Part shown: positions 34,061-43,047 of the stretch, piece after piece
Layout of the letters: the number at the start of each line of letters is the position of its first letter
Position numbering within the stretch: the stretch's first letter is position 1
Source: Tunturibacter empetritectus
GTDB lineage: Bacteria > Acidobacteriota > Terriglobia > Terriglobales > Acidobacteriaceae
Direction: 5' to 3'
Length of the DNA: 64,000 nucleotides
Assembly: GCF_040358985.1 (NCBI RefSeq)
Contig: NZ_CP132932.1
Coordinates: forward strand, 558,001 to 622,000
The notes under the pieces: model-generated
What the model was told of the DNA's origin: nothing
The model's database searches: none
Seen by the model: only the letters and a program-made list of their open reading frames with translations
Position numbers and translations under genes: made by a program

Positions 34061-35443
34061 CTAAGCCCGCTCCAGAATCACCGCATAAAACCCATCACCC
34101 CCATGCACTCCAGGCAGCGTCCGAAGCGCCCCATCCCGCACCGCCGACCCCATCTCCCCACTCAGAACCCCACGCTCCACCATCACACCATCCACCGGAA
34201 CCCTAACCACACCACCCGCGCCAACCACCGCATCCACCACCCCCTCACACTCCTCCGCCTCCAGCGAGCAAGTCGAATAAACCAACCGTCCCCCCGGAGC
34301 CAGCCGTTTCAAAGCCCCCGTCAAAATCGACCTCTGCCTCTCCGCCTGCCGCACAAACTCCTCCACCTTCAGCCGATGCCGAATCTCCGGATTCCCCGCC
34401 ATCGTCCCGGTCCCCGAGCAGGGCACATCGCAAAGAATCAGATCAAACTCCCCGGTGACACTTTTGGCATCCGCCGCATCGGCAACCGAAAACCCAACCC
34501 GCTCCGCATACGCATAACGCCGCAGCCTCGCCTCCGTCTGCGCCAGCCGCTTCGCACTCACATCACTAGCCACAATCTCTGCACTACCAAGTCGCTTCGC
34601 CAAAATCAAAGTCTTACCACCCGGAGCAGCACAGCAATCCCAAACCCGCTTCGCCTCAGGCATTGCCGCCGCAGCAATCTCCGCCACCAGCCGCGACCCA
34701 TCATCCATCACCGGCCAATCCCCACCCCGCTCCACAAACATCCCACCCTTCGCAGGCTCCCGCTGATCCGCCTCACAGATCATCAACGCCGCCTCACGAC
34801 CATACGCCGCAACCCACCGCTCCACCAGCCATCGCGGATGCCCCAGCCTCTCCGCAAACGCCGCAACCGATTCATGCAACGGAACCGTACGCCCAGAGCG
34901 AAGATCCGGGTGCCCCACATCTCGATTTTGAGATGTGGGTTTAGCCGCCAACTTCCGCAGCACCGCATTCACCATCCCCGTCGCATGTGGCTCCCCCGCC
35001 GCCCTGCAAAGCTCCACGCTCTCACTCAGCGCCGCATGCGCAGGAATCTTATCCAGGTGCAGCAACTGAAACGCCCCCAACCGCAGCGCAATCGCCACCG
35101 GCTCCGCCAGCCTCTGCTCCGGCCTCTGCAACAACCCACGCACCCGCGCATCCAGCCCTATCTGCCACCGCAACACCCCCATCACCAACGCCGTCGTCAG
35201 GTTCCGATCCTCAGGCGACAACCCATCCACCCGCGCCGAATGCAGCAACTCGTCGCTATGCCCCTTGTTCTCTCCCACCAGCTTCAAAATCTCAAACGCA
35301 GCCAGCCGAGCCGGCGTAATCTTCGCAACCGCAGCCTCCACCGAAGCCGTAGGCCCAGCCGACACCGGCCTCTTCCGCGCAGGCCCAACCTTGGCTGTCC
35401 CATCTACCCCCTGATCCCTGAGCCCTGCGCCCTGCTTCTTCAT
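34061..35443 (-). CDS. rsmB: 16S rRNA (cytosine-967-C5)-methyltransferase RsmB/Sun family
   Basis: 460 residues. The N-terminal NusB-like helical domain is at about 42-165 and the C-terminal SAM methyltransferase domain at about 200-458. The m5C-MTase signatures are present: WDCCAAPGGKT (SAM site), LCDVPCSGTGTMAGNPEIRHR with a conserved Pro-Cys, and YSTCSLEAEE with the catalytic Cys. Between the two domains is an in-frame 9-bp-arm palindrome (34914-34939) that encodes NRDVGHPDL-type residues. Start overlaps the fmt stop (ATGA). A 40-residue variable leader precedes the NusB domain. Confidence 0.9.
   Translation of the reverse strand: MKKQGAGLRDQGVDGTAKVGPARKRPVSAGPTASVEAAVAKITPARLAAFEILKLVGENKGHSDELLHSARVDGLSPEDRNLTTALVMGVLRWQIGLDARVRGLLQRPEQRLAEPVAIALRLGAFQLLHLDKIPAHAALSESVELCRAAGEPHATGMVNAVLRKLAAKPTSQNRDVGHPDLRSGRTVPLHESVAAFAERLGHPRWLVERWVAAYGREAALMICEADQREPAKGGMFVERGGDWPVMDDGSRLVAEIAAAAMPEAKRVWDCCAAPGGKTLILAKRLGSAEIVASDVSAKRLAQTEARLRRYAYAERVGFSVADAADAKSVTGEFDLILCDVPCSGTGTMAGNPEIRHRLKVEEFVRQAERQRSILTGALKRLAPGGRLVYSTCSLEAEECEGVVDAVVGAGGVVRVPVDGVMVERGVLSGEMGSAVRDGALRTLPGVHGGDGFYAVILERA
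34914..34939. repeat. Palindrome inserted in frame inside rsmB
   Basis: CCCACATCT and AGATGTGGG are perfect 9-base arms around CGATTTTG. The CCGGGTGCCCCA that starts family B repeats also sits immediately to its left (from about 34907), so it looks like a REP-type insertion tolerated in the interdomain linker. Confidence 0.7.
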
Positions 35444-36372
35444 ATCCCCAACCGTTCGCCGCTCTTCACCTGATACCCATGCAAAAACTCCGCCGCACTC
35501 ACCCGCTTCTTCCCTTCCATCTGTACCTCAAGCAGCTCCGCCATCGTCCCACCCCCGCACCCAACCAGCATCTGCTCCCCATCCACCAGTAGCTCCCCCG
35601 CAACAACCGTACGCCCACTCCCAACTCTCATCTTCGCCACAATCAGCTTCTTCCCCCGCAGCGTCGTATGCGCACCCGGCCAGGGTTGAAACCCTCTCCA
35701 CCTGTCATAGATCTGCTTCGCCGAGCGAGAAAAATCTACCAGCCCATCCTCTCGCTTCAAGATAGGAGCAAGCGTAGCCAGCGAATGGTTCTGCACCTCG
35801 GGACAGATCGTTCCCGCCTCCAACCGTCTCAGCGTCTCCACCATCAACTCCGCGCCCAGCGGTGCGAGACATCCATACACATCCACCGCCGTCTCCTCCT
35901 GCCCCACCGGGCACACCGCCGCCAACAGCATATCGCCCGTATCAAGCCCCGCGTCCAGCCGCATCGTCGTAACGCCCGTCACTACTTCTCCACAAGCCAC
36001 CGCCCACTGAATCGGAGCAGCCCCGCGATACTTCGGCAACAACGACCCATGCAGATTGATGTTCCCAAACCGCGGCAGCTCCAGCATCCACTGCGGAATG
36101 ATCCGCCCATACGCGACCACCAGAATCGCATCAGGCTTAATCTCTTCAAGCCACCCGCGCAACTCCAGATTGTTCTTGATCTTTTCCGGTTGCACCACTG
36201 TCAAGCCATGCAGTAACGCCGCCTGCTTCACCGGAGGAACATGAACCTCCAGCCCCCGCCCTGCCGCACGATCCGGCTGCGTCACCACCAGAGCAATCTC
36301 ATGCCCCGCAGCAATCACCGCTTCAAGCGTAGGTACTGCAAACTCCGGCGTGCCACAAAAAACCAATTTCAT
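35440..36372 (-). CDS. fmt: Methionyl-tRNA formyltransferase
   Basis: 310 residues, full length. Transfers a formyl group from 10-formyl-THF to initiator Met-tRNA. The N-terminus MKLVFCGTPEFAVPTLEAV is typical, and the catalytic region contains the signature NLHGSLLPKYRGAAPIQWA with the catalytic Asn-His; TGVTTMRLDAGLDTGDML follows. The C-terminal OB-like tRNA-binding domain (about 205-305) is complete. It lies between def upstream and rsmB downstream on the same strand, the common def-fmt-rsmB order, with repeat A5 interposed between def and fmt. Confidence 0.95.
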   Translation of the reverse strand: MKLVFCGTPEFAVPTLEAVIAAGHEIALVVTQPDRAAGRGLEVHVPPVKQAALLHGLTVVQPEKIKNNLELRGWLEEIKPDAILVVAYGRIIPQWMLELPRFGNINLHGSLLPKYRGAAPIQWAVACGEVVTGVTTMRLDAGLDTGDMLLAAVCPVGQEETAVDVYGCLAPLGAELMVETLRRLEAGTICPEVQNHSLATLAPILKREDGLVDFSRSAKQIYDRWRGFQPWPGAHTTLRGKKLIVAKMRVGSGRTVVAGELLVDGEQMLVGCGGGTMAELLEVQMEGKKRVSAAEFLHGYQVKSGERLGI

Positions 36373-36386
36373 TTTGATAATCCTCT

Positions 36387-36515
36387 GTCCTGCCGGACGG
36401 GCCTCCTACGCGGAGGGCGGTCACTTCGTGACTTGTATACCTTGTCTCGACAAGTCAACACCCAGGTCCGAGCGATGCTCGGGATACAAAATCTTACGCC
36501 GACCAACGGGAGGCC
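36387..36515. repeat. Family A repeat, copy A5 (left half)
   Basis: A complete left arm (GTCCTGCCGGACGGGC, stem CCTCC/GGAGG around TACGC, GTCAC-TTC-GTGAC) and the right half of the centre (CCGACCAACGGGAGG). The right arm is absent; the sequence continues into unrelated DNA before the def stop at 36575. It splits the def-fmt pair. Confidence 0.85.
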
Positions 36516-36574
36516 GCTATTAAGCTCATGTCACCGAGACAACACCGCGAAGCGGTCGAGAACGGCACGAAGTG

Positions 36575-37114
36575 CTACCATTCGCCGTTCTTAATTAGCT
36601 TCTTGATCCTTCGAATCACCAGATCCCTCTTCAACCGGCTCAGCCGATCGATAAACAGCACCCCCTCCAGATGATCGATCTCATGCTGCATCGCCCGCGC
36701 CAGCAACTCCGTCCCCTCAATCTCAAACCACTTCCCCGTCACATCCTGCGCCTTCACCTTCACCCACTCTGCCCGCTGCACCTTCTCGCGAATCTCCGGC
36801 AGGCTCAGGCACCCCTCCTCCTCCACCTGCTTCCCTTCACGCTCCACAATCTCCGGATTGATCAGCACAATCTTCTCCTCCGGATTCTTCTTGAAGCTCA
36901 CATCGATCACCGTAATCCGCTGCGAGATCGCAATCTGCGGCGCCGCCAGTCCAATCCCCTGCGCCACATACATGCTCTCGAACATCTCGTCGACCAGCTT
37001 CTTCAGCTTCGCGTCAAACACCGTCACCGTCTCTCCGCGCTTTGCCAGCACCGGATCCGGCCACTTCACCACCTCATGAATCTTCGTCTTCTTCTCGCTC
37101 ACTTTTCCAGTCAC
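36575..37114 (-). CDS. def: Peptide deformylase
   Basis: 179 residues. Removes the formyl group from new proteins. All three metalloenzyme motifs are present: GIGLAAPQI (motif 1), EEGCLSLPE with the metal-binding Cys (motif 2) and QHEIDHLEG with the HExxH metal site (motif 3). It starts immediately after the aroC stop, with no gap, so the two are co-transcribed. The C-terminal extension past motif 3 is about 25 residues, rich in Lys/Arg. Confidence 0.96.
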   Translation of the reverse strand: MTGKVSEKKTKIHEVVKWPDPVLAKRGETVTVFDAKLKKLVDEMFESMYVAQGIGLAAPQIAISQRITVIDVSFKKNPEEKIVLINPEIVEREGKQVEEEGCLSLPEIREKVQRAEWVKVKAQDVTGKWFEIEGTELLARAMQHEIDHLEGVLFIDRLSRLKRDLVIRRIKKLIKNGEW

Positions 37115-38299
37115 TCAATACGCTCGAATCTGCTCGCAATAGCCATTGAAATTTCGCTGCATCTCACGCAGCGAGTCCCCACCAAACTTCTCCACCACCA
37201 GCCGCGCCACCGTCAGCGCAACCATCGCCTCGGCCGCAACACCAGCCGCCGGCACCACACACACATCGCTCCGCTCATAAGCAGCCTTCACCGGCTCCCG
37301 CGTCTCAAAACTCACCGAACCCAAAGGCCGCCGCAGCGTAGAAATCGGCTTCAAATACCCCCGCACCACCACATCTTCGCCATTCGAGATCCCACCCTCA
37401 ATTCCCCCCGCATTATTCTGCTCCCGCGAAAACTTCGTAAACCCGCGTCCCTCCTCAGGAGCACCCTCATACCCAATCGCATCATGCACCGCCGACCCCA
37501 CCGATTCCGCCGCCGTCACACCGCGTCCCAACTCCACCGCCTTCACCGCCTGCAAACTCATCACCGCCTGCGCCAACAAACCATCCATCCGCTCATCCCA
37601 GTTCGCATGCGTCCCCACACCCGGCGGCAGCCCATGCACCACTACCTCAAACACCCCACCCACCGTATCGCCCGTCCGCAGCACCGCATCCACCTCAGCC
37701 TTCATCCGAGCCTCGGCCTCAGCATCCACGCAGTTCAACAAAACCTCCTCCTTCAACTGCAACGCCGCAATCTCCTCCCACGCCGCCGCCCGCCCCAGCT
37801 CCGCCTTCCCCACGCGAATCACGTGGCTCGCAACCTCCACGCCCAGCGCCCGCAGCAACAACTTCGCAATCGCACCCGCCGCAACCCTCGCCGCGCTCTC
37901 CCGCGCACTCGCCCGCTCCAGCACATACCGCGCATCCGGAAAGTCGTACTTCAAACTCCCCGCCAAATCCGCATGCCCCGGCCGCGGCGAAGCAACAGCC
38001 TTATGCTTGCTTGAATCACCAACCTCTACAGGCAGTATGTCGACCCAGTTCTTCCAATCGTTATTTGCGAGCACCATCGCAATCGGCGACCCAATCGTCT
38101 TCCCATGCCGCACCCCGCTCAGAATATGCGCCGTGTCTTTCTCAATCCGCATCCTCCCACCGCGTCCATATCCCTTCTGCCGTCGCCACAGCTCACGATC
38201 AACAAACTCCTGATCCACAGCCACACCCGCGGGCATTCCGCTCACCGTCGCCACCAGGCTCTCCCCGTGGCTCTCTCCCGCCGTAGAAAATCGCACCAT
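37115..38299 (-). CDS. aroC: Chorismate synthase
   Basis: 394 residues from ATG 38299, 10 bases after GAGGG. A TTG nine bases further upstream is too close to that site. It forms chorismate from EPSP using reduced FMN. Seen: RFSTAGESHGESLVATVSGMPAG (signature 1), RMRIEKDTAHILSGVRHGKTIGSPIA, RPGHADLAGSLKY with GHAD (signature 2) and ARESAARVAAGAIAK; the C-terminal RPLGSV region is also complete. First gene of the aroC-def-fmt-rsmB run. Confidence 0.95.
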   Translation of the reverse strand: MVRFSTAGESHGESLVATVSGMPAGVAVDQEFVDRELWRRQKGYGRGGRMRIEKDTAHILSGVRHGKTIGSPIAMVLANNDWKNWVDILPVEVGDSSKHKAVASPRPGHADLAGSLKYDFPDARYVLERASARESAARVAAGAIAKLLLRALGVEVASHVIRVGKAELGRAAAWEEIAALQLKEEVLLNCVDAEAEARMKAEVDAVLRTGDTVGGVFEVVVHGLPPGVGTHANWDERMDGLLAQAVMSLQAVKAVELGRGVTAAESVGSAVHDAIGYEGAPEEGRGFTKFSREQNNAGGIEGGISNGEDVVVRGYLKPISTLRRPLGSVSFETREPVKAAYERSDVCVVPAAGVAAEAMVALTVARLVVEKFGGDSLREMQRNFNGYCEQIRAY

Positions 38300-38499
38300 C
38301 CGTATCAATCCCTCAAGAAACAGCGCCCAAACCTAAATTGTAACAACCCGATCCACATCACCCTTCGAAGACTAAACTGGTCACATCGCAACACCTTCTG
38401 CACCTTCACACCCTTCTACCCATCCCACAAACAAGTCCGTGCCGCAAACAACTCTCCCATCCCAGCACGAATCAAACCGAAGTGGATCGAGGAGAAAAT

Positions 38500-38958
38500 A
38501 TGTCCCGCATCAAATCGTTCGCCCTCTCTGCTCTCGCCGTAGCCCTGGTCAGCAGCGTCTCCGTAGCACCCGCGCAGATCTCCGTCAGCATCGGAGCGGC
38601 TCCTTACTGCCCCTATGGATACTTTGACTACTCCCCGTACCCCTGCGCTCCCTATGGCTACTACGGACCCGACTGGTTCACCGGCGGAGTCTTCATCGGC
38701 GCCGGCCCCTGGTACCACGGCCACGGCGGCTTCTACGGACACGTCGACAACCGCTACGACCCACGTCACGGCTACGCAGGCCCCATGCCCGAGCGAAACG
38801 AGCAGGCCTTCAACCACTTCCACGGCAACGAAGCCCACGACCCGCAAGGTCACATAGGCAACGCCGGCCACGAGCCTACCAACGAACACAGCGCCGGCTT
38901 CCAAGGCGGCGGTCACCCCGGTGGTGGCGGCAGCCACGGCGGCGGAGGTCACCACTAA
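38500..38958 (+). CDS. Secreted Gly/Tyr/His-rich protein, unknown
   Basis: 152 residues from ATG 38500, preceded by GAGGAG. The signal peptide (about 1-26, ending PAQ) is followed by a Tyr/Pro/Gly-rich region (CPYGYFDYSPYPCAPYGYYG) with two Cys. A middle part with NRYDPRHGYAG and NHFHGNEAHDPQGHIGNAGH follows, then a Gly/His tail ending GGGGHH. About 20 His in the mature protein suggest metal binding or a structural surface role. No enzyme motif is seen. It ends 30 bases before a strong terminator. Confidence 0.6.
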   Translation: MSRIKSFALSALAVALVSSVSVAPAQISVSIGAAPYCPYGYFDYSPYPCAPYGYYGPDWFTGGVFIGAGPWYHGHGGFYGHVDNRYDPRHGYAGPMPERNEQAFNHFHGNEAHDPQGHIGNAGHEPTNEHSAGFQGGGHPGGGGSHGGGGHH

Positions 38959-38987
38959 AACCGAATCAGCCCTCCCAGCAAAAGAAA

Positions 38988-39026
38988 AGAGACATCTCCC
39001 GGAACAGGCGAGATGTCTCTTTTTTT
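38988..39026 (+). terminator. Rho-independent terminator
   Basis: AGAGACATCTC (38988-38998) and GAGATGTCTCT (39010-39020) form an 11-bp perfect stem, then a T-run to 39026. It ends the Gly/His-rich gene transcript. The reverse strand also has an A/T-rich flank, so it may serve the convergent receptor gene too. Confidence 0.9.
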
Positions 39027-39113
39027 GCAATTCCAAATCACCACTCACAGAGTCTGGGGAGCGACGCAAAACGCCTACTCCTCAAACCACCGTAATCATG
39101 CCCTACAGCGACG

Positions 39114-42100
39114 TTAGAACGAGAACCTCCCGCCGAACTCCCCTGTAAACGATCGCGGGATCACCGTGCTGCTCGGATTGATGAACCCCTTTGGCGTCAG
39201 GAAACTTGACCCGTCCGATACGATGCCATCGTAGTTGTTGCCATAGTTGGCGCGATTCGTAAGGTTGAATCCCTGGAAGAACAGCGCCACATTGTAGCGA
39301 TCCTTGATCGAGATCGTCTTGCTGAACCGCGCATCCAGCTGTGCGAACGTCTGGCCGTGATTCGAGTCATACGAGACCTCGCGGCACCGGCCCGACACCA
39401 GGCAGCTCTTGTAGAAGCTCGCCAGCGTTGTAGCCCCGGTCGGATCCGCCGCCACCGCCGCCTTCGCAGTATTCAGATAGTCGGCATAAGCCTGCGTACT
39501 CTCCTTAGCTCCACTTAAGACCAGCGCATGCGGGTTGCTGCGACCGCTGCCTACCCCCCACAGATCGCTGCTCGACTCGACGATGTCCAGTGGCCGCGCG
39601 GAGCCCACCGACAAGATCGGCGAGATCTCGATCCGCCAAGGCAACGCGATCGTTCCAGCCGCCGTAATGTGGTGCCGCTCGTCGTTAGGCGCCGTCCCAT
39701 AGTCCGGCTTCCGGAACTCCCCAAGAAACGGATTCGTCGCCGAGTTGCGGAACGCCGCAGGATTACCCTCAAACGCCAGCGCCTTCGCATACGTATAGTT
39801 CACAATCGCGCTGAAGTGACGATTCAACGACTGCCGATAGCTCAGATTCAGCCCATCGTAGTACGAGCGCCCCAGCGACTTCTCCGCGCCGAACCGGCCA
39901 AGCACCGGAACCCCAGCCGCCTTGAACGCTGCGGCGAACGGACGAATCCCGCCGTTGAAGTACTCCGTCGGATTGATGTTCACCGTCTTGTCTTCGTGGA
40001 TGCCGCGCGACTGGTTGTACTCCACCTCAAACACCGAGTGTGTTGTCAACGCATACTGAATCCCCAGGTTGATCTGCTGCGTGTAAGGATTGCGGAAGCC
40101 CGGATCCATCAGGCGTCCCGTCGATCCCGTCGCAAGATTGAAGCTCGCAGGTGGAATCACCGGCGCCGGATCGACGCCATACCGGTACTGGCTCAACGGA
40201 ATGTTTGTCCCCGGAACAAAGTTGGCCGCGCCGCAGCTCGTATCCGTTGGACCGGCGCAGGCGATCGAATACGTATTCGCAAACACCGCGCTGTTCGCCT
40301 GCTGAATCATGAACAGAGGAATATTCTCGAACGTCTGGCCAAAATACAGCCCATATCCTCCGCGAAGCACAAACCGCCCGTCGCCCCAGACATCGTACGA
40401 GAATCCAATGCGTGGGCTGATGTCCAGATTGTCGTTCTTGGGCAGGCCCGTGTAGTTTCCGCCAAGGAAATCCAACGTGGGCGTGTAGCCGACACCCACG
40501 AGGCTCACAGGTGGGGTCGTCGGAAGCGTTGGCACCGTCGTCGCAGCCGCAGCCACCAGCTCCTGGTGCGTGCGGCTGTTCGCTTGCTTGTCCAATCCGT
40601 ACGTATCGATATCGCGATCGTAGCGGATGCCAAGATTCAGAAACAGCCGTGACGTCGCCCGCCAGTCATCCTCGAAGTAGAGACCAAGCATCTTCGGAGA
40701 AAGATTGAAGCTCGGATCGCCCGAGGTGCCCGTCGAAGCCTGAATCGCACCGGGTGAAGAGAATCCGTTCGGATACTTGCTCGGGTCCAGAAGGTTCGCC
40801 GCAGAATCGAAGAAGTCGAACTCCGGAGTCGGATTATTCTCGAAGAATCCGCCAACCTGCGGCTCATACAGGAAGTCGAATCCCATCTTCAAAGTATGTT
40901 TGCCAACCGTCTGCGAAAAATCATCGCGGAACTGGAACTTGTGCTGGCTCGACTTCTGCGGAACGTTGATGTTCGTCCCAAAGCTCGTCCCGTCGGGAAA
41001 CAGAAAGTACGGCGTCCGGGTCGTTGAATCGATCAGGTTATTCCAGTACTGGAATCCCACCGTAAAGTTGTTAATCGACTTCGATGACAGAATCGAGGTC
41101 AGCGTCGCATTGGCAATAATCAGATCGTTGATCGTGAAGTTGCCTTCGGTCATATCCACCTGTCCGGTCGACTGATCGTTGTTGCTCTTGTTGTCCTGCG
41201 CCGTGTAGCTGACGTAAAACTTCTCCCGGTCGCTGAAGTAGTGGTCCAGCCGGCCGTTATACCTCTTCTCATCGAAGGGAGTCGCAATCGTATGGATCGG
41301 CTTTGCACCCAACGGCTCCGCAAGCACCAGTTCGTTATACGAAAGGTCGGTCACTGCCAGGCTCGAACGCTCCCGCAATCCTTCATACGCAAAAAATCCG
41401 AAGTCCTTGTCCTTGCGGATCGGACCGTCGATCGCCCCGCCATACTGCTGACGGCTGTAGTCCGGCTTCGGCTGCCCGGCCTGTTCGCTGATCGCATTGT
41501 TGGTCTGAATCGCCTGGCTCCGGAAGAAGCCATACAGCGCACCATGAAACTGGTTGGTCCCCGACTTGGTCACCACGTTCACCGCAGCACCTTCGCTGCG
41601 CCCGTTCTCAGCAGAGAACCGGCTCGTGCTGATGTTGAACTCCTGCACCGCCTCGAGCGGTAGCTGCATCACCGCACCGCCCACCGTGTTGTCCTTGTTA
41701 TCCACGCCGTTGACCGTCGTGTTCGTATTACGGCCGCTCGAACCGTTCACCGCATACACCGCATACCGGTTCTTCGTTGGATCGTAGCTGTCCACCTGCT
41801 TCACGCCCGGCGCCAGAATCGCAAGGTTCGCAAAGTCGCGTCCGTTCAACGGCAGATTGTTGATCTCCTGCGGAGTCACAGCCGTCGAGCTGTCCGTCTT
41901 CTCCGCATTCACCAGCTGGTTTCCGGTCGAGACCTCGATCGAGGTCGACACCTGCCCGGCTATCAGCGGGAAATTCGCATTCAGCGTCGTCCCTACAATC
42001 AGCTCAAGATTCGCAGCCTGACCGGAGCTGAAGCCCTGCGCCTCTACCTTCACCGTATAGGTCCCGACCGGCAGCAGGTCGAACCTATACTCCCCGGCAC

Positions 42101-42293
42101 GATTCGTGGTGACCGTACGCTGAGAGTTCGTCCCCTTGTTCGTCGCGGTAACCGTGGCGCCCGCCACAGCGGCTCCCGTCGCATCCGTGACCGCTCCGAC
42201 GATGTTCCCGGTGCTGGTCGCCTGACCGAAGACCGCTGCGGTCGCGAACATCATGACTAGAAAAACAACGAGGCGTTGATATCTGATATGCAT
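39114..42293 (-). CDS. Large TonB-dependent receptor (Oar-like) with Cna-B/carboxypeptidase-regulatory domain
   Basis: 1059 residues from ATG 42293, which has GGAGG 6 bases upstream; a longer frame upstream is not supported. Signal peptide (about 1-23), then the CarboxypepD_reg domain (about 25-110, TGNIVGAVTDATGAAVAGATV, LLPVGTYTVKVEAQGF). The plug includes NGRDFANLAILAPGV and NGVDNKDNTVGGAVMQLPLEAV, followed by a large barrel ending in GEFGGRFSF. This Oar-like layout is the dominant receptor class in acidobacteria and may take up oligosaccharides or peptides. No substrate gene cluster is next to it, so the substrate is unknown. Confidence 0.9.
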   Translation of the reverse strand: MHIRYQRLVVFLVMMFATAAVFGQATSTGNIVGAVTDATGAAVAGATVTATNKGTNSQRTVTTNRAGEYRFDLLPVGTYTVKVEAQGFSSGQAANLELIVGTTLNANFPLIAGQVSTSIEVSTGNQLVNAEKTDSSTAVTPQEINNLPLNGRDFANLAILAPGVKQVDSYDPTKNRYAVYAVNGSSGRNTNTTVNGVDNKDNTVGGAVMQLPLEAVQEFNISTSRFSAENGRSEGAAVNVVTKSGTNQFHGALYGFFRSQAIQTNNAISEQAGQPKPDYSRQQYGGAIDGPIRKDKDFGFFAYEGLRERSSLAVTDLSYNELVLAEPLGAKPIHTIATPFDEKRYNGRLDHYFSDREKFYVSYTAQDNKSNNDQSTGQVDMTEGNFTINDLIIANATLTSILSSKSINNFTVGFQYWNNLIDSTTRTPYFLFPDGTSFGTNINVPQKSSQHKFQFRDDFSQTVGKHTLKMGFDFLYEPQVGGFFENNPTPEFDFFDSAANLLDPSKYPNGFSSPGAIQASTGTSGDPSFNLSPKMLGLYFEDDWRATSRLFLNLGIRYDRDIDTYGLDKQANSRTHQELVAAAATTVPTLPTTPPVSLVGVGYTPTLDFLGGNYTGLPKNDNLDISPRIGFSYDVWGDGRFVLRGGYGLYFGQTFENIPLFMIQQANSAVFANTYSIACAGPTDTSCGAANFVPGTNIPLSQYRYGVDPAPVIPPASFNLATGSTGRLMDPGFRNPYTQQINLGIQYALTTHSVFEVEYNQSRGIHEDKTVNINPTEYFNGGIRPFAAAFKAAGVPVLGRFGAEKSLGRSYYDGLNLSYRQSLNRHFSAIVNYTYAKALAFEGNPAAFRNSATNPFLGEFRKPDYGTAPNDERHHITAAGTIALPWRIEISPILSVGSARPLDIVESSSDLWGVGSGRSNPHALVLSGAKESTQAYADYLNTAKAAVAADPTGATTLASFYKSCLVSGRCREVSYDSNHGQTFAQLDARFSKTISIKDRYNVALFFQGFNLTNRANYGNNYDGIVSDGSSFLTPKGFINPSSTVIPRSFTGEFGGRFSF

Positions 42294-43047
42294 ATTCCTC
42301 CGGATAAAGAAAAGCAGACCGCCAGCTCGAATAAGCCACAGTCGATAAAAACGTTCTTCTGAGGCCCGTGGACCCAAAAGATGACAGATGTAGGTAATGC
42401 TGCCGATGTTACCCCAGACTAAGTCGGCGTGCAAACAAAAAAGCCTGCGGATCGTCTATTGCTGAATCGGCGTGGAGTCGCTTTCGCTTTTTTTGTTTGG
42501 CGTGGAGTCACTTTCGCTTTTTTGTTTGGCGCGCAGTCGCTTTCGCTTTTTTTGTTTGTCATTCCCGAAGGGAATCTGCGTTTGCAGTCTCTACACCCAG
42601 GCAAATCGCCACAGCAGGATTGCTCATGAGCCAATCCGCCAGGATCGCTTAGACAGCCACCTTCCAAAGAAAATCAAAAATCTCTTTTAGCCTTACCCTC
42701 ATCGTCCGGCCGTTCCCCAATCAAAGGGCAGGCAGGAACCGCGGCGGTGGCATGAGCGGACCTGTACCGCGATCCACTGCCCTGTCGCCCCGCCGAACCT
42801 TGCATGCAGGCAAGATGGCAGGTGCCATCCGACCGTCAGCCAGCCGGGTCAAAAATAAACTTCAAAACCGTGGCGTATTTTTAGCAGCCGGAAAAGTGAC
42901 GGCGAAACACCACGCTCTCACCACCAACCCACCACAACCACACCATGCTTTACCAGCGAAAAAACACCATAAAACCGTAAAACCCCCAGCAAAAACGCCA
43001 CTCTACCGCGCCAATATTTTTTCTCGCTCCAAACCCCAAAAACTCGC
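42294..43047. other. 754-base gap with repeat C3, otherwise unexplained
   Basis: The part next to the receptor (42294-42440) should hold its promoter and leader. 42469-42593 is the triplicated family C repeat. From 42700 to 43040 the sequence shifts from GC-rich to A/C-rich (many CCA and AAAA strings), with no ribosome-binding site or codon bias supporting the open frame there. No riboswitch motif (for example a B12 box) was recognised. Confidence 0.45.
42469..42593 (+). repeat. Family C repeat, copy C3 with a triplicated 30-bp head
   Basis: Three tandem head units, each beginning GGCGTGGAGTCGCTTTCGCT or a near match and ending in TTTGTTT, occupy 42469-42498, 42499-42527 and 42528-42557. They are followed by GTC, the palindrome ATTCCC-GAA-GGGAAT and CTGCGTTTGCAG. 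C1 has one head unit and C2 has none, so the head number varies between copies. Confidence 0.85.

Noticed and set aside
42294..42468. Possible riboswitch in the leader of the large TonB receptor
   Set aside because: No B12 box, no recognisable aptamer core; only ordinary sequence was seen.
42469..42557. Three tandem 30-base units considered as a CRISPR array
   Set aside because: The units abut each other without unique spacers and no cas gene is present.
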